Assembly (NCBI GenBank): GCA_903928835.1
Contig: CAIYSK010000333.1
Span: 1 to 13,342, forward strand
Origin: an uncultured cyanobacterium
Lineage (GTDB): Bacteria > Cyanobacteriota > Cyanobacteriia > PCC-6307 > Cyanobiaceae
Direction: 5' to 3'
DNA length: 13,342 nucleotides
Shown here: positions 7,393-13,342 of the stretch, in pieces
Layout of the letters: every line of letters begins with the position of its first letter
Numbering within the stretch: the stretch's first letter is position 1
Notes under the pieces: generated by a model
Told to the model about the DNA's origin: nothing
The model's database searches: none
What the model saw: only the letters and a program-made list of their open reading frames with translations
Translations under genes and position numbers: made by a program

Positions 7393-7734
7393 ATGGCTGG
7401 TTTCGGACTACCCAACTTTGGTCAGCTCACCGAAGCCTTCAAAAAGGCCCAAGAGCTGCAGCAAAACGCCCAAAAGCTGCAAGAAGAACTCGATGCCATG
7501 GAGCTGGAAGCCAGCAGTAGCGATGGCAGGGCCACGGTCTGGCTATCGGGCAACCAGCAACCGCTCAAGGTGCGCCTAGCACCCGAGCTGCTGGCAGAAG
7601 GGCAGGAGGCCAGTGAACTGGCGGTTCTCGAGGCCCTGAAGGCGGCCTATGAACTCTCCACCGGCACCATGAAAGGCCGGATGGAAGAGCTCACCGGCGG
7701 CCTCAACCTCAACCTGCCCGGCTTCGGCGGCTAA
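7393..7734 (+). CDS. ybaB: YbaB/EbfC-family nucleoid-associated DNA-binding protein
   Basis: Members of this family bind DNA as dimers and help shape the nucleoid; some affect transcription. The 113-residue product fits the family: a Gly/Phe-rich N-terminus ([12 protein letters not shown]), a long N-terminal helix rich in Gln/Lys/Glu (about 10-38), a beta core (about 40-65) with [18 protein letters not shown], a second helix (about 70-95) and a Gly-rich end ([11 protein letters not shown]). Elsewhere the gene is usually linked to dnaX/recR, which are not in this window; here it follows murB by 54 bases, in which TTGCGC (7350) and CAAATA (7372) could be a weak promoter. Its TAA overlaps the rsgA stop on the other strand: CTAA at 7731-7734 serves both genes, so there is no room for a terminator between them. 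Confidence 0.9.
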   Translation: MAGFGLPNFGQLTEAFKKAQELQQNAQKLQEELDAMELEASSSDGRATVWLSGNQQPLKVRLAPELLAEGQEASELAVLEALKAAYELSTGTMKGRMEELTGGLNLNLPGFGG

Positions 7735-8759
7735 CTGTCCTCGGACATCTCCTCCTGGCGCTGGCGCTTGCGGGAGCCTTGACGCAAGGACGGATCAAGG
7801 CGAGGCTCAAGGCGGCCACCCCGTTGCCGCAGGCCAGGCAATTCTGGGCGGCCTGGGGAGCGTGACTGCCGTTCCGATTCCGCGATCACATCAGCCAGGC
7901 ACTGGCTATAGAGCCCATAGCGGTCCCAGGCTGTGCCCACAACGCAGCCCGGGTCGCCCTGGTGCAGGCAATTACTAAAGCGACAGCTGCCCTGCGACAA
8001 ACACTGGCGAAGCTCCGGGAAGAGGGCCGATAACTCGGCTGGATCTCCAGGCAGTTGGGGTCGATTGAAGCCGGGGGTATCGGCCACCAGGGCCCCAGGT
8101 GCCATAGAAAACAGCTCCACGTGCCGGGTGGTGTGGCGCCCCCGCTGCAGTCGGCCTGAGACCGCCCCAACCCGCAGGGTCAACTCTGGACGCAGAGCAT
8201 TGAGCAGGCTGCTTTTGCCGACGCCGGAGGGTCCACACAGCACCGCAATCCCCGGTTCTGCCAAGCGGTTGCTCAAGGCGCCTAGGCCCATCCCGCTCTG
8301 GGAGGAGATCACCAGGGCTGGATAGCCCCATGCGGCAGCGCGGGTTCGCCAGGCTTCCACCTCTGCCATCGGCAGGCAATCCGCCTTGGAGAACACCAAC
8401 AGCACCGGTTGACCGGTGCTCTCAGCCGTGATCAAAAACCGGGTGAGCTGCAGCGGATCAAGGGTTGGCTCGGCCAACGCCACCACCACCACCACCAGGC
8501 TCACGTTGGCCACCGCCGGGCGATTCAGCAGGCTCTGGCGCGGCTCCAGGACCGCCACGGCCCCGCGGGCCTGGGCCCAGTCGACCCCATCCACCCGCAC
8601 CCGATCACCAACGCAAATGGTCTGGCCACTTTTGCCCAGGCGGGTTCGCCGGGTGCACAACAGGCGCTCCACCCCTCCGGTGCCGGGTTGATCCAAGGCC
8701 ACCCAACAAAAATTGGCCACCATGGCCACCACCAAGCCCGGCAGGGCCTCAACCGCCAT
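7731..8759 (-). CDS. rsgA: small ribosomal subunit biogenesis GTPase RsgA (YjeQ)
   Basis: RsgA is a GTPase that checks late maturation of the 30S subunit and releases RbfA. The 342-residue product has the three family domains: an N-terminal OB fold (about 1-75), a circularly permuted GTPase in which the G4 motif SKAD (124-127) comes before the P-loop GPSGVGKSS (176-184) and DTPGF (227-231), and a C-terminal zinc domain with C259, C264, H266 and C272 ([14 protein letters not shown]). An Arg-rich tail of about 45 residues follows, as in other cyanobacterial RsgA proteins. ATG 8759 is preferred; its first codons overlap the end of the TusA-like gene by 11 bases, and a later ATG at 8723 is a fallback. 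It is the last gene of the grpE-dnaJ cluster and meets ybaB tail to tail with a 4-base overlap. Confidence 0.95.
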   Translation of the reverse strand: MAVEALPGLVVAMVANFCWVALDQPGTGGVERLLCTRRTRLGKSGQTICVGDRVRVDGVDWAQARGAVAVLEPRQSLLNRPAVANVSLVVVVVALAEPTLDPLQLTRFLITAESTGQPVLLVFSKADCLPMAEVEAWRTRAAAWGYPALVISSQSGMGLGALSNRLAEPGIAVLCGPSGVGKSSLLNALRPELTLRVGAVSGRLQRGRHTTRHVELFSMAPGALVADTPGFNRPQLPGDPAELSALFPELRQCLSQGSCRFSNCLHQGDPGCVVGTAWDRYGLYSQCLADVIAESERQSRSPGRPELPGLRQRGGRLEPRLDPSLRQGSRKRQRQEEMSEDS

Positions 8760-9036
8760 GGCCGGTGATTGCCTGGTCGGAGATTGCCTGGCCTGGGGTC
8801 CCAAGGCGCGTAATCCCAAGCCGAACGGCATCGACACTGCCGGGATGGGGCCCCACGCTGACGCGATGACCCTCACCCCGCAGCCCGCTCACCACCATCT
8901 GCTCCGGTTCACCCCGATCCAAATCCACCACCAACTCAGCTCCCAGGGGAATCTTCTCGAGGGCCAGGCGCGTGCGAATGAAGTTGAGGGGGCAAGGGGT
9001 ACCCCGCAAATCCAGATCCACCTGGGGATCCGCCAC
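8749..9036 (-). CDS. TusA/SirA-family sulfur-carrier-like protein
   Basis: TusA-family proteins use one conserved cysteine to pass persulfide sulfur to tRNA-modification or cofactor pathways. This 95-residue protein begins VDLDLRGTPCPLNFIRTRLA, with C15 in the position of the TusA active cysteine at the start of the first helix. The motif is CPxN rather than the CPxP of E. coli TusA, so actual sulfur relay is not certain. The remainder follows the beta-alpha-beta-alpha-beta-beta layout, with ELVVDLDRGEPEQMVVSGLR, and ends in a less conserved tail. The start is a GTG at 9036, two bases after the dnaJ stop; no ATG is closer to the conserved core. It overlaps rsgA by 11 bases. The tight fit points to translational coupling in a grpE-dnaJ-TusA-like-rsgA operon. 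Confidence 0.85.
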   Translation of the reverse strand: MADPQVDLDLRGTPCPLNFIRTRLALEKIPLGAELVVDLDRGEPEQMVVSGLRGEGHRVSVGPHPGSVDAVRLGITRLGTPGQAISDQAITGHGG

Positions 9037-9038
9037 CC

Positions 9039-10160
9039 CTAACCGAACAGACCGCCAAACAGGCCGCTCTTGTGGGGGTGCTTCTGACCTTTGGTGGTGT
9101 GATGGGAGGCCAACTGCTGCAGAAGCTCCTTTTCTTCTGTATTGAGCTTGGTAGGCAACTGCACTTTCACGCTGAACAGATGGTTGCCCCGGGCCACAGG
9201 ATTGCCAAGCTTTGGCACCCCCTTCCCGGTGAGGGTCAGCACCGTCCCTGGTTGGGTTCCCGGGGGGATCTTGAGCTGCTCAAGCCCATCCACCGTTTCC
9301 ACCTCAATGGTGTCGCCGAGAATCGCCTGGAGATAATTCAGGCTGATTTCTGAAGCGATGTTGATCCCTTCCCGCCTGAGTTGGCCGTGGGATTGAGCAC
9401 TGAGGAACACATACAGATCCCCGGACGGACCACCCCTCTGGCCTGCGTTGCCCTCGTTGGCCACCCGTAGCCGGGTGCCGGTGTCGACACCGGCGGGAAT
9501 ATTGATCCGGAGCTTTTTGCGCACCTGCTGCAAACCCTGTCCACCACAGGCATTGCAGGGATCAGCAATCACTTGACCTGAGCCCTCACAGCTCGGGCAT
9601 GGCGCCACCTGGGTGAAGCTGCCAAAAGGGGTGCGTGTGGCACGGCGCACCTGACCCTGCCCACTGCAGGTGCCGCAGGTGGTGGGTCCACTGCCGGCCT
9701 TAGCCCCCGATCCCTTGCAGGTGGTGCACGTTTCCAAGTGGCGGATCTGCACCTCCTTTTCGATGCCGAAAACAGCCTCTTGGAAGCTGATCGTTAAATC
9801 GAGCCGCAGGTCATCACCTTGGCGCGGCCCCCGCCGCCGCTGCCCGCCACCGCCCTGCTGGGCACCACCAAAGCCACTGAAAAAGGGTTCAAACAGATCG
9901 GCAAAGCCGCCCATGTCGCCCATGTCGGGCATGCCGCCGCCGCCGCCGAGACCCGCCTCGCCGAACTGGTCGTAGCGGGCCCTGGTTTGGGGATCGCTGA
10001 GCACCTCGTAGGCCTGGCCGATCTCCTTGAACTTGTCTTCGGCGCCGGGATCCTTGTTGACATCAGGGTGGTATTGGCGCGCCAGCCGCCGATAGGAGCG
10101 CTTCAGGGTTTCGGGGTCAGCATCACGGCTAACCCCAAGCAGGTCGTAGTAATCGGCCAT
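9039..10160 (-). CDS. dnaJ: chaperone DnaJ (type I/A Hsp40)
   Basis: DnaJ delivers unfolded clients to DnaK and stimulates its ATPase. At 373 residues it is a full class A protein: J-domain (1-70) with the HPD triad at 31-33, a Gly/Met/Phe linker (about 70-115), four CxxCxGxG zinc motifs at 145-152 (CTTCKGSG), 162-169 (CGTCSGQG), 188-195 (CPSCEGSG) and 202-209 (CNACGGQG), then two substrate-binding beta domains with [21 protein letters not shown] and GDLYV. It ends in [10 protein letters not shown]. The ATG overlaps the grpE TAA by one base (TAATG), the classic coupling arrangement. dnaK is not in this window. No CIRCE element or heat-shock promoter is visible for the cluster. Confidence 0.97.
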   Translation of the reverse strand: MADYYDLLGVSRDADPETLKRSYRRLARQYHPDVNKDPGAEDKFKEIGQAYEVLSDPQTRARYDQFGEAGLGGGGGMPDMGDMGGFADLFEPFFSGFGGAQQGGGGQRRRGPRQGDDLRLDLTISFQEAVFGIEKEVQIRHLETCTTCKGSGAKAGSGPTTCGTCSGQGQVRRATRTPFGSFTQVAPCPSCEGSGQVIADPCNACGGQGLQQVRKKLRINIPAGVDTGTRLRVANEGNAGQRGGPSGDLYVFLSAQSHGQLRREGINIASEISLNYLQAILGDTIEVETVDGLEQLKIPPGTQPGTVLTLTGKGVPKLGNPVARGNHLFSVKVQLPTKLNTEEKELLQQLASHHTTKGQKHPHKSGLFGGLFG

Positions 10161-10873
10161 TAGCCGACCTGCTCCCCAGGGGCATCGGCTTGCGCAGCAG
10201 GCGCTGCACCGCCGGTGGGACCAGGACCCATCGAAACCTTCACCAGGGCATGGCGCAGCACCCGGCCGTTGAGGTGGTAACCCCGTTGCAGCTCCTCAAT
10301 CACCACCCCATCGGGATGGTCATCACTGGGCTCGCGCAGAACGGCCTCATGGAGGCTGGGATCAAAGGCCTCTCCCTCAACCCGCATCGGTGAAACCCCC
10401 AGCTGCTTGAACACGTCCACCAGTTGCTTGTAAAGGCCCTGGTAGCTGCGGTGCAGCGTCTGGGCCTCCTCGTGCTGGGGATTGAGCTGCTGACGGGCCC
10501 GATCGAAGTTATCGACCACCGGGAGAATTTCTCCCAAGGTGGTGCAGGTGATCTGCAGCCGCTGGTCGTCGCTGTCGCGACTCTGGCGCTTGCGAAAGTT
10601 GTCGAAGTCCGCAGCCAGACGCATGTACTGGCCGTTGAGGGCTTCGTGCTCTGCCCTCAGGGCAGCGAGCTGGCCCTCGAGCTGGGAGGCCCGATCTCCA
10701 GATCCAGCCTCTTCAACTGGTGGGAGGCCGGGGTCGCCAGCACTATCAGCTGGGGCCCCTTCAGCCGGGCCCTCGCCCGAGGCCTCCCCATGGGGATCGC
10801 AGACGTTCTGGGTGGTCGGCTCGAGATTGGTCTCGCCGTTGCTGTCACCGCTCATGGAGAAGTCACCGCTCAT
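10160..10873 (-). CDS. grpE: nucleotide exchange factor GrpE
   Basis: GrpE releases ADP from DnaK and so resets the Hsp70 cycle together with DnaJ. The 237-residue product has a disordered acidic N-terminus (about 1-60), a long coiled coil (about 61-108) ending in [15 protein letters not shown], a helical dimer region (about 110-158) and the C-terminal beta-wing with [12 protein letters not shown] and [27 protein letters not shown] Gly/Ala/Pro tail of about 20 residues follows. Three starts are possible: GTG 10888, ATG 10873 and ATG 10855. I chose 10873 as the first ATG; the two ATGs sit in an 18-base-spaced repeat, so initiation could occur at both. None has a Shine-Dalgarno. It is first in the cluster with dnaJ and divergent from pilB. 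Confidence 0.94.
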   Translation of the reverse strand: MSGDFSMSGDSNGETNLEPTTQNVCDPHGEASGEGPAEGAPADSAGDPGLPPVEEAGSGDRASQLEGQLAALRAEHEALNGQYMRLAADFDNFRKRQSRDSDDQRLQITCTTLGEILPVVDNFDRARQQLNPQHEEAQTLHRSYQGLYKQLVDVFKQLGVSPMRVEGEAFDPSLHEAVLREPSDDHPDGVVIEELQRGYHLNGRVLRHALVKVSMGPGPTGGAAPAAQADAPGEQVG

Positions 10874-10875
10874 GG
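10844..10875. repeat. 14-bp direct repeat duplicating the grpE start region
   Basis: GTCACCGCTCATGG occurs at 10844-10857 and again at 10862-10875. On the minus strand each copy contains ATGAGCGGTGAC (Met-Ser-Gly-Asp), in the same frame, so GrpE begins [10 protein letters not shown]. This looks like a short in-frame duplication. Confidence 0.85.
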
Positions 10876-10959
10876 CTGACGGAGGCACAATTCAGATTTA
10901 GACATGTTGGAGGGCAATGCGCACCTCCCACAAGCGGCGGAAGCCCGCACCTTTTGCCC
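10874..10959. promoter_or_regulatory. divergent grpE/pilB intergenic region
   Basis: These 86 bases must hold control signals for the chaperone cluster on one side and the pilus motor genes on the other. An AT-richer patch at about 10888-10908 is the only likely -10 area, but no hexamer on either strand stands out. GGAGG (10909-10913) and CCTCC (10924-10928) form a weak dyad. No CIRCE sequence is present. Confidence 0.3.
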
Positions 10960-12768
10960 ATGACCCTTTCCCAATTACGACCAGTCCCAGACGCCATCAG
11001 CCGTGAGCAGCAGAGGTTCGAGGTGGAATTGCTGCTCCAGCAACCCGTCCTCGCACCGAACGACCTAGGCAAGGCCGACCGCCAGCTAATCCAAGCTGAA
11101 GGACCGCGGTCCCCCCGGCACTGGATGGAGTGGGGGGCCATGCCCCTGAGCAACCTGAATGGCGTGCTGCGCTTGGCCGTTCCCACCCATTGGGGAGCCG
11201 AGCAACGCCAGCGCCTGCTCCAAGCCCTGCAGCTACGCGAGGATCAAGCCAGTTTCGGCCTGGCCCTGGCCGACGATCTGACCGAAGCGTTGGGAGCCCT
11301 ACAAAACCTGGGTGAGGCTTCGCCTCCTCCTGGCGAAGCTTCGGCCCCCTCTCCGGAGCTGGCACGCTCCTGGATCGAGGGCCTGGCCTTACCCGTGGCC
11401 GATGGCGCGCTGACAACCCATCAAGATCCTGATGAACTGGAGGTGTCCTCGGGGGCCGCCAATTCCTCCCCGGTGGTGAGCCTGGTGGACAGGATCCTGG
11501 TAGCAGCGCTCGAGGCCGGCTGTAGCGACATCCACGTGGAGCCCCAGGAATCGGGCTTGGAAATCCGCTTCCGGATCGATGGGGTGCTGCATAAGCAGCT
11601 CGAGGGCCTGCCCAAGACCCTGGTGCCAGCGATCACTTCCCGCTTCAAAATTATGGCCGACCTGGACATCGCCGAGCGACGCCTTCCCCAGGACGGCCGG
11701 ATTCGGCGCAACTATCGAGGCCGCACCATGGACTTCCGGGTCAGCACCCTGCCCAGCCGTCACGGTGAAAAGGTGTGCCTTCGATTGCTAGATAGCGGTG
11801 CCACCCAGCTGGGCCTCGAGACCTTGATCACCGACAGCGGTGCCCGCGCCGCCCTGCGGGCCCTGGGATCAAAGCCCTTCGGGATGATTCTGGTGACAGG
11901 GCCCACCGGCTCTGGCAAATCCACCACCCTCTATGCCCTGCTCTCGGAGCGCAACGACCCGGGCATCAACATCTCCACGGTGGAAGACCCGATCGAATAC
12001 ACCCTGCAGGGCATCACCCAAACCCAGGTGAACCGCGACAAAGGTCTCGACTTCAGCACCGCCCTGAGGGCCTTCATGCGCCAGGACCCGGACGTGCTGC
12101 TGGTGGGGGAAACCCGCGACATCGAAACCGCCAAAACCGCCACCGAAGCCGCCCTCACCGGCCACTTGGTACTCACCACCCTGCACTGCAACGACGCAGC
12201 CAGCGCCATTGCCCGCCTCGATGAGATGGGCGTGGAACCCTTCATGGTGAGTGCCTCCCTGATCGGGATCGTCTCCCAGCGACTGTTGCGGCGGGTGTGC
12301 AGCCATTGCCGCATCGCCTACCAACCCAGCAGCGAGGACCTGGGCCGCTTTGGCCTACTGGCCAGCCATGAAACGGCAGTCACCTTCTACAGGGCCCATA
12401 CGCAAGACCAGCACCCAGAAGCATGTTCCCACTGCCAAGGCAATGGCTACAAGGGCCGGGTGGGGGTCTACGAGATCCTCAACATGACCGAAACCATCGC
12501 CGCGGCCGTGGCCAAGCGGGCGAGCACCGATGTGCTGCGGCGCCTGGCCCTCGAAAGCGGAATGCAAACCCTGTTGGGGTACGGCCTGGAACTTGTGCGC
12601 CAGGGGCACACCACCCTCGAAGAGGTCGAGCGAATGCTGCTCACCGATGCGGGGCTGGAATCGGAGCGCCGGGCCCGGTCCCTCAGCGGCCTCACCTGTC
12701 GCAGCTGTGGGGCAGGATTGAGGGACGAATGGCTGGAATGTCCGTACTGTCTAACGGTTCGGAATTAA
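10960..12768 (+). CDS. pilB: type IV pilus extension ATPase PilB (GspE/PulE family)
   Basis: PilB powers assembly of type IV pili at the inner membrane. The 602-residue product has a shortened N-terminal domain (about 1-115), a Pro/Ala linker with a GEAS-P repeat (118-131), the N2 domain (about 165-275; SDIHVEPQESGLEIRFRIDGV) and the RecA-like motor. Visible motor motifs are the Asp-box region DLDIAERRLPQDGRI, Walker A GPTGSGKST (314-322), EDPIEYTLQ (342-350), Walker B VLLVGE (379-384), and the His box GHLVLTTLHCNDA (401-413, H409). A zinc site is formed by C447/C450 and C489/C492, usual for PilB. Unusually, a second pair of CxxC motifs (C580/C583 and C594/C597) ends the protein. ATG 10960 is the first in this frame after the divergent spacer; the frame upstream is antisense to grpE. 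pilT follows after 37 bases. Confidence 0.95.
   Translation: MTLSQLRPVPDAISREQQRFEVELLLQQPVLAPNDLGKADRQLIQAEGPRSPRHWMEWGAMPLSNLNGVLRLAVPTHWGAEQRQRLLQALQLREDQASFGLALADDLTEALGALQNLGEASPPPGEASAPSPELARSWIEGLALPVADGALTTHQDPDELEVSSGAANSSPVVSLVDRILVAALEAGCSDIHVEPQESGLEIRFRIDGVLHKQLEGLPKTLVPAITSRFKIMADLDIAERRLPQDGRIRRNYRGRTMDFRVSTLPSRHGEKVCLRLLDSGATQLGLETLITDSGARAALRALGSKPFGMILVTGPTGSGKSTTLYALLSERNDPGINISTVEDPIEYTLQGITQTQVNRDKGLDFSTALRAFMRQDPDVLLVGETRDIETAKTATEAALTGHLVLTTLHCNDAASAIARLDEMGVEPFMVSASLIGIVSQRLLRRVCSHCRIAYQPSSEDLGRFGLLASHETAVTFYRAHTQDQHPEACSHCQGNGYKGRVGVYEILNMTETIAAAVAKRASTDVLRRLALESGMQTLLGYGLELVRQGHTTLEEVERMLLTDAGLESERRARSLSGLTCRSCGAGLRDEWLECPYCLTVRN
11313..11343 (+). repeat. inverted repeat in the pilB linker coding region
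   Basis: GCTTCGCC (11317-11324) and GGCGAAGC (11332-11339) are perfect complements around a 7-base loop (TCCTCCT). In RNA, wobble and normal pairs could extend the stem outward to 11313/11343. The stretch encodes GEASPPPGEASAP, so the dyad lies in two near-identical GEAS units of a flexible linker. Confidence 0.6.
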
Positions 12769-12793
12769 CGTTTAATCTTGGGTAACTACTGGC

Positions 12794-12797
12794 GGAG
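12794..12797 (+). promoter_or_regulatory. pilT ribosome binding site
   Basis: GGAG lies eight bases before the pilT ATG. It is the clearest Shine-Dalgarno in the window and decides the pilT start, which is further supported by the immediately following ELQIEDLMQELVEGGGSDLH. Confidence 0.7.
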
Positions 12798-12805
12798 CTA
12801 GCCCG

Positions 12806-13342
12806 ATGGAGCTCCAGATCGAAGACTTGATGCAAGAACTGGTGGAAGGTGGCGGCAGCGACCTTCACCTAGCAGCTGGCCAGGCGCCCTACGGACGCTT
12901 TAGCGGCCACCTGCGACCCATTCGGGAGCAAGTGCTGGATGAAGAGCAGTGCAACCGACTGATCTTTTCCTTGCTGAACAACGCCCAGCGCAAGCAGCTG
13001 GAGCAGTCCTGGGAACTGGACTGCTCCTATGGACTCAAGGGGGTCTCCCGCTTTCGGGTCAACGTGTACCGCCAACGGGGCACCTACGCCGCCTGCCTGC
13101 GGGCCCTAGGCAGCCACATTCCCCAACTCGACAGCCTGGGCATGCCCCCGGTTGTCGAGGCGATGGGCCGCAAACCCCGGGGCCTGCTGCTGGTGACAGG
13201 ACCCACCGGATCCGGCAAAACCACCACCCTGGCGGCACTGCTAGAGCACATCAACCAAACCCGCTCCGAACACATCCTCACCATTGAGGATCCGATCGAA
13301 TTCGTGTACGCCAGTGCCCGCAGCCTGATCCATCAGCGGGAG
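12806..13342 (+). CDS. pilT: type IV pilus retraction ATPase PilT, 5' part (runs off the window)
   Basis: PilT depolymerises the pilus and drives twitching or uptake of DNA. The first 179 codons are present and the frame is still open at the last base. The N-terminal domain (1-100) starts MELQIEDLMQELVEGGGSDL and continues HLAAGQAPYGRFSGHLRPI, the typical PilT opening in which SDLHL follows a short helix, and RFRVNVYRQRGTYAACLRAL is the end of the PAS-like domain. Walker A is GPTGSGKTT (132-140) and the Asp box region EDPIEFVY (161-168). Walker B, the His box and the AIRNLIRE retraction motif would lie beyond the window. It is read in a different frame from pilB, 37 bases downstream and with a good ribosome binding site, so the two form a motor operon of antagonistic ATPases. 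I see nothing unusual in the part present. Confidence 0.95.
   Translation, partial: MELQIEDLMQELVEGGGSDLHLAAGQAPYGRFSGHLRPIREQVLDEEQCNRLIFSLLNNAQRKQLEQSWELDCSYGLKGVSRFRVNVYRQRGTYAACLRALGSHIPQLDSLGMPPVVEAMGRKPRGLLLVTGPTGSGKTTTLAALLEHINQTRSEHILTIEDPIEFVYASARSLIHQRE

Noticed and set aside
10720..10959. In-frame extension of PilB upstream
   Set aside because: It is antisense to grpE and of unlikely composition; ATG 10960 is the first start after the spacer.
10874..10959. CIRCE (HrcA) operator upstream of the grpE-dnaJ cluster
   Set aside because: No TTAGCACTC-N9-GAGTGCTAA-like sequence is present on either strand.
11869..12324. Minus-strand frame of 151 codons opposite pilB
   Set aside because: Gly/His-rich antisense shadow of the conserved motor domain.
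1..13342. CRISPR array, insertion sequence, tRNA/rRNA or defence/secondary-metabolite system
   Set aside because: No spaced repeats, transposase, terminal inverted repeats or RNA gene signatures were found; all sizeable spans are explained by core genes.

Overview
The window reads as core chromosome of a GC-rich unicellular cyanobacterium, most likely of the Synechococcus/Cyanobium/Prochlorococcus (alpha-picocyanobacterial) lineage. Evidence: a Gap2-type (photosynthetic) GAPDH, a CYP38/TLP40-like thylakoid-lumen cyclophilin, type IV pilus motor ATPases next to grpE/dnaJ, and a gene order (grpE-dnaJ-TusA-like-rsgA / ybaB / murB-murC / gap2 / cyclophilin / efp-accB / pdxA / SDR) that I recall from picocyanobacterial genomes. 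I noticed no GCGATCGC (HIP1) sites on reading, which also suits that lineage. The exact species cannot be named from sequence alone.

Layout. 1-1404: the 3' end of an SDR epimerase-like gene (+), a small membrane-protein ORF (-), and pdxA (+; vitamin B6). 1425-2474: efp-accB as a tight minus-strand pair. 2475-2588: a divergent control region with a probable efp promoter. 2589-3662: an exported CYP38-like cyclophilin (+). 3663-3758: a convergent spacer with a 14-bp tandem repeat and a bidirectional terminator. 3759-4781: gap2 (-). 4782-4960: a divergent region with a good gap2 -10 box. 4961-7338: murC-murB (+; peptidoglycan precursors). 7393-7734: ybaB (+), whose stop overlaps that of rsgA. 7731-10873: a compact minus-strand cluster grpE > dnaJ > TusA-like > rsgA with overlaps or gaps of only a few bases. 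10960-13342: pilB, then the first 179 codons of pilT (+), which runs off the window.

The genes are packed tightly and cover housekeeping: cofactor (pdxA), fatty-acid (accB), translation and ribosome (efp, rsgA), carbon fixation (gap2), wall (murC/murB), chaperone (dnaJ/grpE), photosystem maintenance (cyclophilin) and motility or DNA uptake (pilB/pilT). I found no mobile element, CRISPR array, tRNA or rRNA, and no convincing new system. The points most worth a second look are modest: a CxxC/CxxC zinc-ribbon-like tail on PilB, a divergent start-codon overlap between pdxA and the small membrane ORF, thiL apparently missing from a place where I expect it, a non-canonical CPxN TusA-like protein wedged between dnaJ and rsgA, and several small repeats at gene junctions.
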